Numbered from the stretch's first letter, positions 1 to 6,059 are shown. The stretch is 9,482 nucleotides of DNA from Candidatus Omnitrophota bacterium (GCA_013202925.1 JABMRA010000016.1:1-9482); one strand, 5' to 3'. Notes: generated from the sequence alone by a model not told the origin. Made by a program: numbers and translations.

Positions 1-192
1 CGCAAACTTCATCGCCTTGTCAAAATTTTTATCCTCGCCGGTAAGCTCAAGGACCAGAAGCCCCTCTTCTCTCGGAGTGACATAGGCCTTTAGTATGTTA
101 AACTGAAGGTCGAAATCCTTTACCATCCTGTAAATTATCGGCTGGTCTACAAGCCTGTGAGGAAATTTTAACACGATACGTTTTGAAACCAT
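1..192 (-). CDS. NIL-domain protein (5' part; probably continues as a 4Fe-4S ferredoxin)
   Basis: Only the first 64 residues are in the window; the gene runs off the left edge. The protein starts MVSKRIVLKFP and shows the NIL-domain pattern: a first beta strand ending in a Phe-Pro turn, a helix with QPIIYRMVKDF, then FNILKAYV and a strand LLVLELTG. NIL domains occur at the C-terminus of MetN-type ABC ATPases and, in anaerobes, N-terminal to a two-cluster ferredoxin. The placement 13 bases behind a UPF0280 gene fits the second type, whose methanogen members take part in homocysteine formation with a DUF39/COG1900 protein. The ATG is preceded by GGAGG with a 5-base spacer. The ferredoxin part cannot be seen here, so it is an inference. 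Confidence 0.8.
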   Translation of the reverse strand, partial: MVSKRIVLKFPHRLVDQPIIYRMVKDFDLQFNILKAYVTPREEGLLVLELTGEDKNFDKAMKFA

Positions 193-205
193 CTCGCCCT
201 CCACT

Positions 206-937
206 TTACATCAATTCTATGTTTCCAGAAGCGCCGAAATCTTTTTTGTATACTATCAATGCGCCCTGCACGCCGTCAATAGAAACAGCGAACTCAAGCG
301 CGGGACCAATATTCCCTTTCCGCTTTACCCTGTTGCATGCAGCAGTCGCTACTGCGTCTGCAAGAGATGTGGACTTGGATATTATAACACAGGCGTCTGC
401 CTTTCCAAAGCTTAAAGAATGGCCGACCGTGCCTGAAGATGTGCAGATGCCGAGCGGCGTGTCTTCTGGTTTTATCCTTATGAAAAGTTTATTTGTTACC
501 GGCGAGGCGCCTGCATATATCGATACAGTCCGCTCTGTATCTGACTTTATAAATATATCACCGCCGTTCTCTATTATGATCTCCCCGGAAGAGGCCAAAA
601 GCCCCTTTCCTGTAAATTCCGCGACCGCGCCTGCTACGCTGGCCATTGGGCCAACGCCTGCTGATATTGAGGCCCGCAGCATATCCTTTATAATAGCTGG
701 GGCGTACGGGTCTATATCCAGCGGCTCGAGACTGGTCTTAAACTGCGGGTGTAGTTTTATATATGCCTTTATCTCGCCCCTAAATTTCTTCACAAGTCTC
801 TGCGCGATGTCTTTTACGTCCTTCTTGCTGGAAATAAATATATCTGTCTCGCCGACAATGACCTCCTGCCTCACGAGATCGCTAGGGCCTGTCCATTCCC
901 TGTAAAACCTTTTCTGATAATCCCTGCTCTTTGCCAT
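206..937 (-). CDS. UPF0280 (COG2122) family protein, ApbE-like
   Basis: A 243-residue protein of usual length for UPF0280. Recognisable blocks are the N-terminal YQKRFYREW (7-15), a VGETDIFI strand (28-35), SAGVGPMASVAGAVAE (92-107), IIENGGDIFI (121-130), and the signature PLGICTSSGTVGHSLSFGKADA (161-182). The family is distantly related to ApbE flavin transferases; in Methanosarcina a COG2122 protein has been connected with sulfide-dependent homocysteine synthesis together with COG1900 and NIL-ferredoxin proteins (recalled knowledge). The NIL gene follows after 13 bases, which supports that role. The start is fixed by the family-typical N-terminus. No Shine-Dalgarno lies directly in front of the ATG; the nearest is on the far side of a hairpin (see 938-979). 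The family call is firm, the biochemical role is inferred. Confidence 0.88.
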   Translation of the reverse strand: MAKSRDYQKRFYREWTGPSDLVRQEVIVGETDIFISSKKDVKDIAQRLVKKFRGEIKAYIKLHPQFKTSLEPLDIDPYAPAIIKDMLRASISAGVGPMASVAGAVAEFTGKGLLASSGEIIIENGGDIFIKSDTERTVSIYAGASPVTNKLFIRIKPEDTPLGICTSSGTVGHSLSFGKADACVIISKSTSLADAVATAACNRVKRKGNIGPALEFAVSIDGVQGALIVYKKDFGASGNIELM

Positions 938-979
938 TTTAAAAGGTTTACATCCGCCACGGCGGATGTAAACTCCCTC
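938..979 (-). promoter_or_regulatory. Shine-Dalgarno separated from UPF0280 start by a hairpin
   Basis: On the minus strand GAGGGA (979-974) overlaps the hypA TGA stop and touches the 28-base hairpin at 973-946; eight bases then lead to the ATG at 937. The linear distance from the purine run to the start is 36 bases, too long for initiation, but it becomes 8 if the hairpin is looped out. Folding-assisted spacing of this kind is known from phage T4 gene 38. Its function here is inferred. Confidence 0.5.
946..973. repeat. Perfect hairpin, GTTTAC ends with GGCGGA core
   Basis: Arms GTTTACATCCGCC (946-958) and GGCGGATGTAAAC (961-973) pair over 13 bases around a 2-base centre (AC). It fills most of the gap between the hypA stop codon and the UPF0280 start. 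The left arm and core recur at 9136-9157, so this is a dispersed element rather than a one-off structure. On the transcribed minus strand it is followed by C and only four T residues, so a terminator role is weak. Confidence 0.85.
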
Positions 980-1322
980 AAGCTAGTTCTACTGATTCGA
1001 CATGGACCCCTGTGCCTTCAATAGCGTCATTTGTCTTTGCCTTGCAATTTGGACATCCACTCAGGCCTTGTTTGGCTGAAAATTCAAAACCACAGCCTTT
1101 ACACCTGAACCTTGCCTCGACCTTTTTGAAACAAAGCTCTGCGCCTTCAAGGGAGGTGTCTTTTGTACGCTCTCTAAAATGAAATTCAAAATGGTCAGGC
1201 GTCACATGCTCGAGTTCGCCAATGGCGATATTGACCTTTTTAACCCTTGAATCCTGCGCTACGCCTTTCAGCTTTGCCCTAATAGCGCTGACTATGTCAT
1301 CCACGATCCCTATCTCGTGCAT
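978..1322 (-). CDS. hypA: Hydrogenase nickel incorporation protein HypA
   Basis: A 114-residue HypA, the family's normal length. It begins MHEIGIVDDI: the His2-Glu3 pair is the conserved nickel-binding N-terminus, so the ATG at 1322 is chosen over an in-frame ATG seven codons upstream. The chosen start also has GAGGA seven bases ahead. The zinc-finger module has Cys74, Cys77, Cys90 and Cys93 (CKGC and CPNC). The protein hands nickel to the hydrogenase large subunit, normally with the GTPase HypB. Here it lies 14 bases after hypE and no hypB is next to it or elsewhere in the window, so HypB must be encoded elsewhere or be replaced. Confidence 0.96.
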   Translation of the reverse strand: MHEIGIVDDIVSAIRAKLKGVAQDSRVKKVNIAIGELEHVTPDHFEFHFRERTKDTSLEGAELCFKKVEARFRCKGCGFEFSAKQGLSGCPNCKAKTNDAIEGTGVHVESVELA

Positions 1323-1336
1323 TGTTACGTCCTCAC

Positions 1337-2335
1337 TTAGCATATCCGCGGGAGTTGTTCGCCCATCAGCATATCCAGGATCCTTGCGCCGCCTACCATG
1401 GTCTTTAAATAAACCCTTTTGGTCCTGCGCCTTTCAACTTCGCCTATGATCCTGCTAGCCCTGCCAAGCGTATGTCGTCTCATGCGCGATAAAATCCTTG
1501 ACGCAGACCCGCTAGAGACAATAAGTATCACCCTGCCTTCGTTTGCCATGTATAAAGGATCCAGCCCTAATATCTCGCATAATGCCATGACCGGGCCCCT
1601 CACAGGGATGCAGGATTCATCTATGCTGATATTGTATCCGCTCGCCAGAGAGATCTCATTCAAGGTAGTGGCTAGTCCGCCCCTTGTAGGGTCCCTCATG
1701 AATTTTATATCCCTGCAGATAATAGAAGATATCAAACCGCTGAGCGGGGCGCAATCACTTAAAAGCCTTGATCTGAACTTTAATTCCCCCCTTGCCAAAA
1801 GCACTGCTGCGCCATGGTCTCCTATGGGGCCGCTGACAATGATCTTGTCGCCTGGCCTTATGCGACTGATCGAGAGATGGGCCTTTTCAAAGACCTCGCC
1901 CACCCCGGACGTATTTATAAAGATCTTATCCGCCGCGCCTTTTTCAACGACCTTGAAATCGCCTGTGACTATATTTACGCCTGATTGCCTGCAAGCGGCC
2001 TTTATGGACAATGTTATCTTTTCCAGGTCAGTATAATCAAACCCCTCTTCCACGATCATGCCGCACGACAGATATTGAGGCCTTGCGCCGCACACAGCCA
2101 GATCATTGACCGTGCCGCAGACAGCGAGTTTTCCTATGTCACCGCCTGGGAAAAATATCGGATTAACGACAAAGGAATCCGTGGTATAGGCAATCTTCTT
2201 TTTCCTGGTATCAATAAGCGCGGAATCGCCCAATCTATTCAAAAAAGGATTGTCCAGATGCTTCAAGAACAGGTCCTTTATCAGATCATGCATCAGGGTC
2301 CCGCCGCTACCATGGGCCAGGGTTATCTTTTTCAT
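1337..2335 (-). CDS. hypE: Hydrogenase maturation protein HypE (carbamoyl dehydratase)
   Basis: A 332-residue PurM/AIR-synthase-type ATPase of typical HypE length. It starts MKKITLAHGSGG, the usual glycine-rich N-terminus, and contains YTTDSFVVNP, the PGGDIGKLAVCGTVNDLAVCGA block, VTGDFKVVEKG, GPIGDHGAAVL and FMRDPTRGGLATTLNE. It ends in PRIC, the conserved C-terminal tail whose cysteine accepts a carbamoyl group from HypF and is dehydrated to a thiocyanate that becomes the cyanide ligand. All features needed for activity are visible. There is no Shine-Dalgarno immediately before the ATG; AGAGGAG lies beyond a palindrome (see 2336-2375). The stop is 14 bases ahead of hypA. Confidence 0.97.
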   Translation of the reverse strand: MKKITLAHGSGGTLMHDLIKDLFLKHLDNPFLNRLGDSALIDTRKKKIAYTTDSFVVNPIFFPGGDIGKLAVCGTVNDLAVCGARPQYLSCGMIVEEGFDYTDLEKITLSIKAACRQSGVNIVTGDFKVVEKGAADKIFINTSGVGEVFEKAHLSISRIRPGDKIIVSGPIGDHGAAVLLARGELKFRSRLLSDCAPLSGLISSIICRDIKFMRDPTRGGLATTLNEISLASGYNISIDESCIPVRGPVMALCEILGLDPLYMANEGRVILIVSSGSASRILSRMRRHTLGRASRIIGEVERRRTKRVYLKTMVGGARILDMLMGEQLPRIC

Positions 2336-2375
2336 AAATGAGCACTTCGTCCGCCGCGGCGGACGAATCTCCTCT
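2336..2375 (-). promoter_or_regulatory. hypE: Shine-Dalgarno separated from hypE start by a palindrome
   Basis: Reading the minus strand, AGAGGAG occupies 2375-2369, the 22-base palindrome 2367-2346 follows after one base, and ten further bases lead to the ATG at 2335. The linear spacer is 33 bases; with the palindrome folded it shrinks to about 11. This repeats the arrangement upstream of the UPF0280 gene. The layout is read directly; the effect on translation is inferred. Confidence 0.5.
2346..2367. repeat. Perfect 22-base palindrome with GGCGGA core
   Basis: Arms TTCGTCCGCCG and CGGCGGACGAA are exact reverse complements with no spacer. The sequence belongs to the same TCCGCC/GGCGGA-core group as the hairpins at 946-973, 2396-2427, 9136-9157 and 9159-9187. 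It sits in front of hypE. The flank AATGAGCAC (2337-2345) recurs at 4942-4950 in front of hypF. Confidence 0.85.
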
Positions 2376-2395
2376 GTTTAACTTCTGTGAAGGTG

Positions 2396-2427
2396 CGAAT
2401 TTATCCGCCTGAGGCGGGACAAATTCG
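2396..2427. repeat. Imperfect hairpin, CGAATTT arms with GGCGG core
   Basis: The left arm CGAATTTATCCGCC (2396-2409) and right arm GGCGGGACAAATTCG (2413-2427) pair around a TGA loop, with one mismatch and one extra base. It lies in the 128-base hypD-hypE gap between two other inverted repeats. The word GACAAATTCG (2418-2427) also occurs on the minus strand at 4999-4990, where it encodes the last residues of the MetE-like protein. Confidence 0.7.
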
Positions 2428-2432
2428 GACAG

Positions 2433-2467
2433 ATAGTTTACAAAAATCAAAGATTTTTGTAAACTAT
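2433..2467. repeat. A/T-rich hairpin over the hypD stop codon
   Basis: Perfect 16-base arms, ATAGTTTACAAAAATC and its reverse complement, surround a 3-base AAA loop. The hypD TAG stop (2464-2466) is inside the arm. The GTTTAC/GTAAAC ends match the elements at 946 and 9136. No run of T follows on the minus strand, so it is not a classic intrinsic terminator, though it could protect or define an mRNA 3' end. Confidence 0.85.
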
Positions 2468-3552
2468 GGCCTCATTTGATAATATGCAGCGCATGTGCCC
2501 TCACTGGAGACCATGCACGCGCCGATCGGTTTCTCAGGAGTACATGTCCTGCCAAACAATCTGCAGTCAAGCGGCGTGTTTACGCCTTTGAGCACGCTGC
2601 CGCATATACATCCTTTATCAGGCCTGGTCTTTATGTGCGGCAATGAAAAGGCGTTTCGGGCATTGAACCTGGCATAGGCCTTGCTTAAGGTCAGGCCGCT
2701 CTTGGGGATCATGCCAATGCCGCGCCACTCTGAATCCTCAACAGAAAAGACCCTGGCCATTAAATCCAGGGCCTTTTTGTTTCCGGATCTTTTCACCACC
2801 CTTTTGTATTGATTTTCAACCTTTGAGTGTTTCGAGCCGATCTGCCCTACCAGCATCAAAATGCCCTGCAGGATATCAATGGGCTCAAAACCCGCTATCA
2901 CACAGGGTATTTTATATTTTTCAGTAATAATACCATAGGGTATTGTACCTATAATAGCACTTACATGCGCAGGGCACAAGAAACCGTGTATATTTACCTC
3001 GCCGTCCTCTACCAGGGCCTTCATTGCAGGCATTATCACCTTATGCCCGGGATATACGAAAAAATTCTTCAGCCTTTTCTTCTTCGCGTACAGCAGGCTT
3101 GCCGCTACAGTAGGAGATGTGGTCTCAAAGCCTATGCCTAGAAAAACACATTTTTTGCCCGGATTTTTTTCAGCGATCTCCACTGCATCCAGCGCAGAAT
3201 ATACGACCTTCACTGACCTGCCTTTTGACCTCTCCTCTGTCAGGCTCGAATAAGAGCCAGGAACCCTCATCATATCTCCAAAGGTCCCCACAATAATCCC
3301 GGGAAGCCTTGAAAACTCCACTGCTGTATCAATATAGGCCTTTGGCGTAACGCAAACCGGACAGCCAGGGCCTGAAATAAGATTTATATTCTCGGGAAGC
3401 AGGCGGCGGATTCCAAATTTGCAAATGGACATGGTATGCGTGCCGCAGACCTCCATTAGATTTACGGATTTCAGCGGCCTGGCCCTGTCAAAGATAGCCC
3501 TGGAAAGGTGTTTCGCTATCTTATTGTCCCTGAATTCGTCTATGTATTTCAT
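2464..3552 (-). CDS. hypD: Hydrogenase maturation protein HypD (Fe-S scaffold)
   Basis: A 362-residue HypD of normal length. HypD and HypC form the scaffold on which the Fe(CN)2CO unit is assembled. Conserved blocks are MEVCGTHT with Cys36, GPGCPVCVTP with Cys64 and Cys67, GTFGDMMRVPGS, GIGFETTSPT, HGFLCPAHVSAIIG, FEPIDILQGI and the cysteine-rich C-terminal part (CICGSVLKG, DCRLFGRTC, GACMVSSEGTC) that binds the 4Fe-4S cluster. Its ATG overlaps the hypC TGA (ATGA), implying coupled translation of the two partners. The stop codon lies inside a 16-base-pair hairpin. Nothing is missing. Confidence 0.98.
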   Translation of the reverse strand: MKYIDEFRDNKIAKHLSRAIFDRARPLKSVNLMEVCGTHTMSICKFGIRRLLPENINLISGPGCPVCVTPKAYIDTAVEFSRLPGIIVGTFGDMMRVPGSYSSLTEERSKGRSVKVVYSALDAVEIAEKNPGKKCVFLGIGFETTSPTVAASLLYAKKKRLKNFFVYPGHKVIMPAMKALVEDGEVNIHGFLCPAHVSAIIGTIPYGIITEKYKIPCVIAGFEPIDILQGILMLVGQIGSKHSKVENQYKRVVKRSGNKKALDLMARVFSVEDSEWRGIGMIPKSGLTLSKAYARFNARNAFSLPHIKTRPDKGCICGSVLKGVNTPLDCRLFGRTCTPEKPIGACMVSSEGTCAAYYQMRP

Positions 3553-3755
3553 AATTCTTCCAGCATCCGCAAAGTTTCTTCAGCCTTTTCGGGATCGATC
3601 TTTTCTATGGCAAAACCGGCGTGCACGATCACATAATCTCCTATCCTGGGGCTGGTCAAAAAATTCACAGCGATCCTCCGCTGTACGCTGCCGGCAGAGA
3701 CCAGTGCCCTGTCACCTTCTATCTTTAAAATTTTCATGGGGATGCCTAAGCACAT
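3549..3755 (-). CDS. hypC: Hydrogenase maturation chaperone HypC
   Basis: A 68-residue HypC/HupF-family protein beginning MCLGIPMKIL, with the essential Cys2 exposed once Met1 is removed. IGDYVIVHAGFAIEKID (38-54) is the second family signature, with His45. HypC carries the iron centre with HypD and passes it to the hydrogenase large subunit. GGAG lies seven bases before the ATG. It overlaps hypD by four bases and follows hypF after a 51-base gap that is mostly repeat (3775-3804). Confidence 0.98.
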   Translation of the reverse strand: MCLGIPMKILKIEGDRALVSAGSVQRRIAVNFLTSPRIGDYVIVHAGFAIEKIDPEKAEETLRMLEEL

Positions 3756-3774
3756 GTTATAGCTCCCGATGCTC

Positions 3775-3804
3775 GTGTTAAGTGTAAGGTGAAAAGTGTC
3801 AGGG
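3775..3804. repeat. TGACACTT-family repeat between hypF and hypC
   Basis: On the plus strand this reads as tandem variants of a roughly 7-9 base unit: AAGTGTAAGGTGAAAAGTGTCAGG at its core, quoted here as AAGTGTAAGG, TGAAAAGTGTCAGG. On the minus strand it appears as TGACACTTTTCACC. It resembles the repeat inside hypF (4157-4189), but in the opposite orientation, and one arm of the palindrome at 8126-8164. It fills most of the hypF-hypC spacer. Confidence 0.55.
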
Positions 3805-3806
3805 AA

Positions 3807-4937
3807 TCATGTACCAGCTAACACCGCCTGGCCCAACGCAATATTACCGTCGTGGGCCGGGACCTTTTTGTGCAAATAAACCCTAAAGCCCTCTTCTTCC
3901 AAAAGCGGCCTGGTGCGGCTAGTCAGATACCTGTTCTGAAACACCCCGCCGCTCAGGCAGACCTTAGATATTTTATATTTTTTTCTTAATAAAATGCAGA
4001 CGTCCTTTATCATAGCGCAAATCGTATTGTGGAATTTTAATGAGATATTTCCTCTGTCTTTTTTGGCCTGTAGATCCTTGACAATGCCTCTGATCACGGG
4101 CGCCCAATCTATCACAATAGCATCTTTTTCATCCTTATACTTAAAATTGTATCGCCCCTGACACCTCACACCTGACACCTGACACTTTATTGCCTTCTCC
4201 AGCTCGATCGCTGCCTGGCCTTCATATTCCGCTGCATAGCAGATCCCGAGGAGAGATGAGACAGCGTCAAACAGCCTTCCCATGCTCGAGGTCAGCGGCG
4301 AATTTATCTTTTTATCAATAATCTGGGTAAGAAGATCTATTTTTGCCTTATCCGGCCTTCTCAGAAAGTCGATCTTTAGACCCTTAAACCTCATGCCATA
4401 TATATTATATAGGTAACTCCATGCCATGTGCCATGGCTTTTTAATTGACGCCTCTCCGCCGGGCATGGGGATGTATTTTAAATGTGCTGCCCTTTTAAAT
4501 CCCTTGATACTGCCTGTAAAAAATTCGCCTCCCCATATGTTTCCGTCCCTGCCAAATCCTGTGCCATCAAAGGCAATGCCTATTACTGCACCTTTTACAG
4601 CATTGTCTGCCATGCAGCTCGCCACATGCGCCTCGTGGTGCTGGACTGGCTTTAGCCTCGCGCCTTTCTCTGTCATATCCTTTGCCAATCTAGTCGAGAT
4701 ATATTCAGGATGCAGATCACAGGCGATAATGCCCGGCCTTGATTTACGCCCTCGCCTCAATGACGCTACACCTTTTTCAAAGAGCTCGATATTGCGCAGA
4801 TCACCCAGGTCTCCGCAGGGCCCTGAAAGATACGCAACGCCGTTCTTGAGGAGGCAAAAACTGGCCTTTGACTGGGCGCCCAGCGCAAGGACCTCTGACC
4901 TTTTCTTAAATGGCAAGCCGATTTTAACGTAGCGCAT
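3807..4937 (-). CDS. hypF: Standalone HypF C-terminal (Kae1-like) carbamoyltransferase domain
   Basis: A 376-residue protein that matches only the C-terminal Kae1/YgjD-like half of HypF, which is normally about 750 residues. Visible motifs: LALGAQSKASFCL (18-30), PVQHHEAHVAS with metal ligands His100 and His104, FDGTGFGRDGNIWGGEF (123-139), SSMGRLFDAVSSLLG (217-231), YEGQAAIELE (238-247), LSGGVFQN (328-335) and PAHDGNIALGQA (360-371). The acylphosphatase, zinc-finger and YrdC-like domains that make carbamoyl-AMP are absent. The frame upstream closes at TAA seven codons before the ATG and the next gene upstream is a complete unrelated one, so this is not a local frameshift. Residues 251-261 (KCQVSGVRCQG) are encoded by an inserted repeat. 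No Shine-Dalgarno is seen. It could be one half of a split HypF or a degraded copy; the intact motifs favour the first. Confidence 0.9.
   Translation of the reverse strand: MRYVKIGLPFKKRSEVLALGAQSKASFCLLKNGVAYLSGPCGDLGDLRNIELFEKGVASLRRGRKSRPGIIACDLHPEYISTRLAKDMTEKGARLKPVQHHEAHVASCMADNAVKGAVIGIAFDGTGFGRDGNIWGGEFFTGSIKGFKRAAHLKYIPMPGGEASIKKPWHMAWSYLYNIYGMRFKGLKIDFLRRPDKAKIDLLTQIIDKKINSPLTSSMGRLFDAVSSLLGICYAAEYEGQAAIELEKAIKCQVSGVRCQGRYNFKYKDEKDAIVIDWAPVIRGIVKDLQAKKDRGNISLKFHNTICAMIKDVCILLRKKYKISKVCLSGGVFQNRYLTSRTRPLLEEEGFRVYLHKKVPAHDGNIALGQAVLAGT
4157..4189. repeat. TGACACTT-family repeat inside the hypF coding sequence
   Basis: The plus strand carries tandem CCTGACACCT, CACACCTGACACCT and GACACTTTA units. 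On the coding strand they give the cysteine-rich stretch KCQVSGVRCQG in frame, in the variable linker after YEGQAAIELE of HypF. The unit TAAAGTGTCA is shared with 8149-8158 in the bioU-bioF gap. The composition is unlike the rest of hypF, which points to insertion of a dispersed repeat without loss of frame. Confidence 0.65.
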
Positions 4938-4951
4938 ATTTAATGAGCACG

Positions 4952-4984
4952 TGACTTATGGAGCACGAAGTGCGGCATAAGTCA
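4952..4984. repeat. Two-tier hairpin over the stop codon of the MetE-like gene
   Basis: Outer arms TGACTTATG (4952-4960) and CATAAGTCA (4976-4984) enclose an inner stem GCAC/GTGC with a GAA loop (4963-4973). The TGA stop of the MetE-like gene is the last three bases of the outer arm. The word GCACTTCGT (minus strand 4973-4965) also occurs at 2342-2350, and AATGAGCAC next to it (4942-4950) occurs at 2337-2345. No T-run follows, so termination by a simple intrinsic mechanism is unlikely. Confidence 0.75.
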
Positions 4985-6019
4985 TTGTGCGAATTTGTCT
5001 TTTGCTAATCTGGCTACTACGGAAAGTTTTTTGATTATGTCCTCTGTTAGATCCATGGACAATGTGCCCATTCCGCAGCTTGGCGTGAGTAAAGAATGCG
5101 AGATCAGTAAATCTCTGGGGATATTCTTTTTCTGTAATTTGTTGATCTCCGACGACAACCTGGCAAAGAGGCCCTCTCCTGTCTCTTTAAGCGCGGATTC
5201 AGACGTAGGGACAATCCCCCACGCAAGGGCGCCGCCTCTTTTCAAAAATCCTGTTATCTCATTGGGGTACAATGAAAGGCCCTCTGCGTACGCATACGCG
5301 TCAAAATTTATAATATCAACGCCTGTCTCTGCGAGAAGCGACCAATCCGTATTTCCGCAGCAATGGATCCCGCTCAGGGCGCCTTTTGAATGGATCTTGT
5401 CTATCATGGCATTCAGCATAAGCAGGATATCCTGCCTCTCGATACTTACAAAACTGGAACCAAAACTCGTGAGATACGGCTCGTCTATAAATATTATAAT
5501 ATTTTTGGAAACGCCCTTTAATCTATCTATCTGCCATGCGGCCTTTATCTCCAAAAGTTTAACGAGCGCCTCTTTTAACGTATCGTTATATATAATGGCC
5601 TTGCCTTTCTCGTCGACAACGCCAAGCCCGAAACTGACAGGGCCTGTCACGTGGCCCTTGACGCAATCAGCCTTGGAGTCCTTCGCCATATCCAGAAACG
5701 CATAAAATCCCTCTGCAAAATCCTTTGCAAGGCCAAAGGCATCGTAATCCTCGGAGATATATGCCTCGAATAGCCTGCCCAGCGCTTCGCTTAAATCCCT
5801 GGTGGTATCTATGTGTATTTTTCTGTTTTTCTCGTCTATAACAAGCGAGGGCAGGCCGTGCGCAAACTGGACATACATATTTTCCTTAAAGCCCCTCTTG
5901 GGAAGCTGGGGCCAGAACGGTATGTCAAATCCTCCAAGGATGTCCTCGATGCCTTTTACTGCGTCGATATACGGCAGGCTGCCTATTCCGGTTGTGAGAA
6001 ATTCGCCTTTTATCTTCAT
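4982..6019 (-). CDS. Short (core) MetE-type methionine synthase homologue
   Basis: A 345-residue TIM-barrel protein related to the C-terminal half of cobalamin-independent methionine synthase and to UROD-like methyltransferases. The GIGSLPY N-terminus (11-17) and GPVSFGLGV (126-134) are typical. Candidate zinc ligands are His219 and Cys221 (HCC), a downstream Glu such as Glu246, and Cys315 in TPSCGMGT; these resemble the His-x-Cys...Glu...Cys set that binds homocysteine thiolate. Full MetE is about 750 residues, so the folate-binding N-terminal half is absent; core-MetE enzymes of some anaerobes take the methyl group from a corrinoid protein instead. The ATG at 6019 is preferred over an upstream TTG because the strong GGGAGGTG (6041-6034) lies 14 bases ahead, a slightly long spacer. 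It precedes the hyp genes. The true methyl donor is unknown, and another thiol methyltransferase is possible. Confidence 0.75.
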   Translation of the reverse strand: MKIKGEFLTTGIGSLPYIDAVKGIEDILGGFDIPFWPQLPKRGFKENMYVQFAHGLPSLVIDEKNRKIHIDTTRDLSEALGRLFEAYISEDYDAFGLAKDFAEGFYAFLDMAKDSKADCVKGHVTGPVSFGLGVVDEKGKAIIYNDTLKEALVKLLEIKAAWQIDRLKGVSKNIIIFIDEPYLTSFGSSFVSIERQDILLMLNAMIDKIHSKGALSGIHCCGNTDWSLLAETGVDIINFDAYAYAEGLSLYPNEITGFLKRGGALAWGIVPTSESALKETGEGLFARLSSEINKLQKKNIPRDLLISHSLLTPSCGMGTLSMDLTEDIIKKLSVVARLAKDKFAQ

Positions 6020-6059
6020 GGTGCTTATTCTAACACCTCCCTTTATGCCGGTCAATCCC

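Noticed and set aside
183..905. 240-residue open frame on the plus strand
   Set aside because: It is the antisense shadow of the UPF0280 gene, whose protein shows family motifs throughout; the plus-strand product shows none.
946..973. Intrinsic terminator after hypA
   Set aside because: Only four T residues follow on the transcribed strand and the next start codon is 8 bases away; a terminator there is possible but poorly supported.
1419..2036. 205-residue open frame on the plus strand
   Set aside because: Antisense to hypE, with no recognisable domain; the minus strand carries complete HypE motifs.
2336..2463. Promoter or riboswitch in the longest gap
   Set aside because: The gap is almost entirely inverted repeats and I see no convincing -35/-10 pair or known riboswitch core.
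3807..4984. HypF shortened by a local frameshift or sequencing error
   Set aside because: In-frame codons upstream hit TAA within seven codons, and the next region upstream is a complete unrelated gene with no YrdC or acylphosphatase motifs in any frame.
4995..5705. 236-residue open frame on the plus strand
   Set aside because: Antisense to the MetE-like gene; composition is low-information and no motif is visible.
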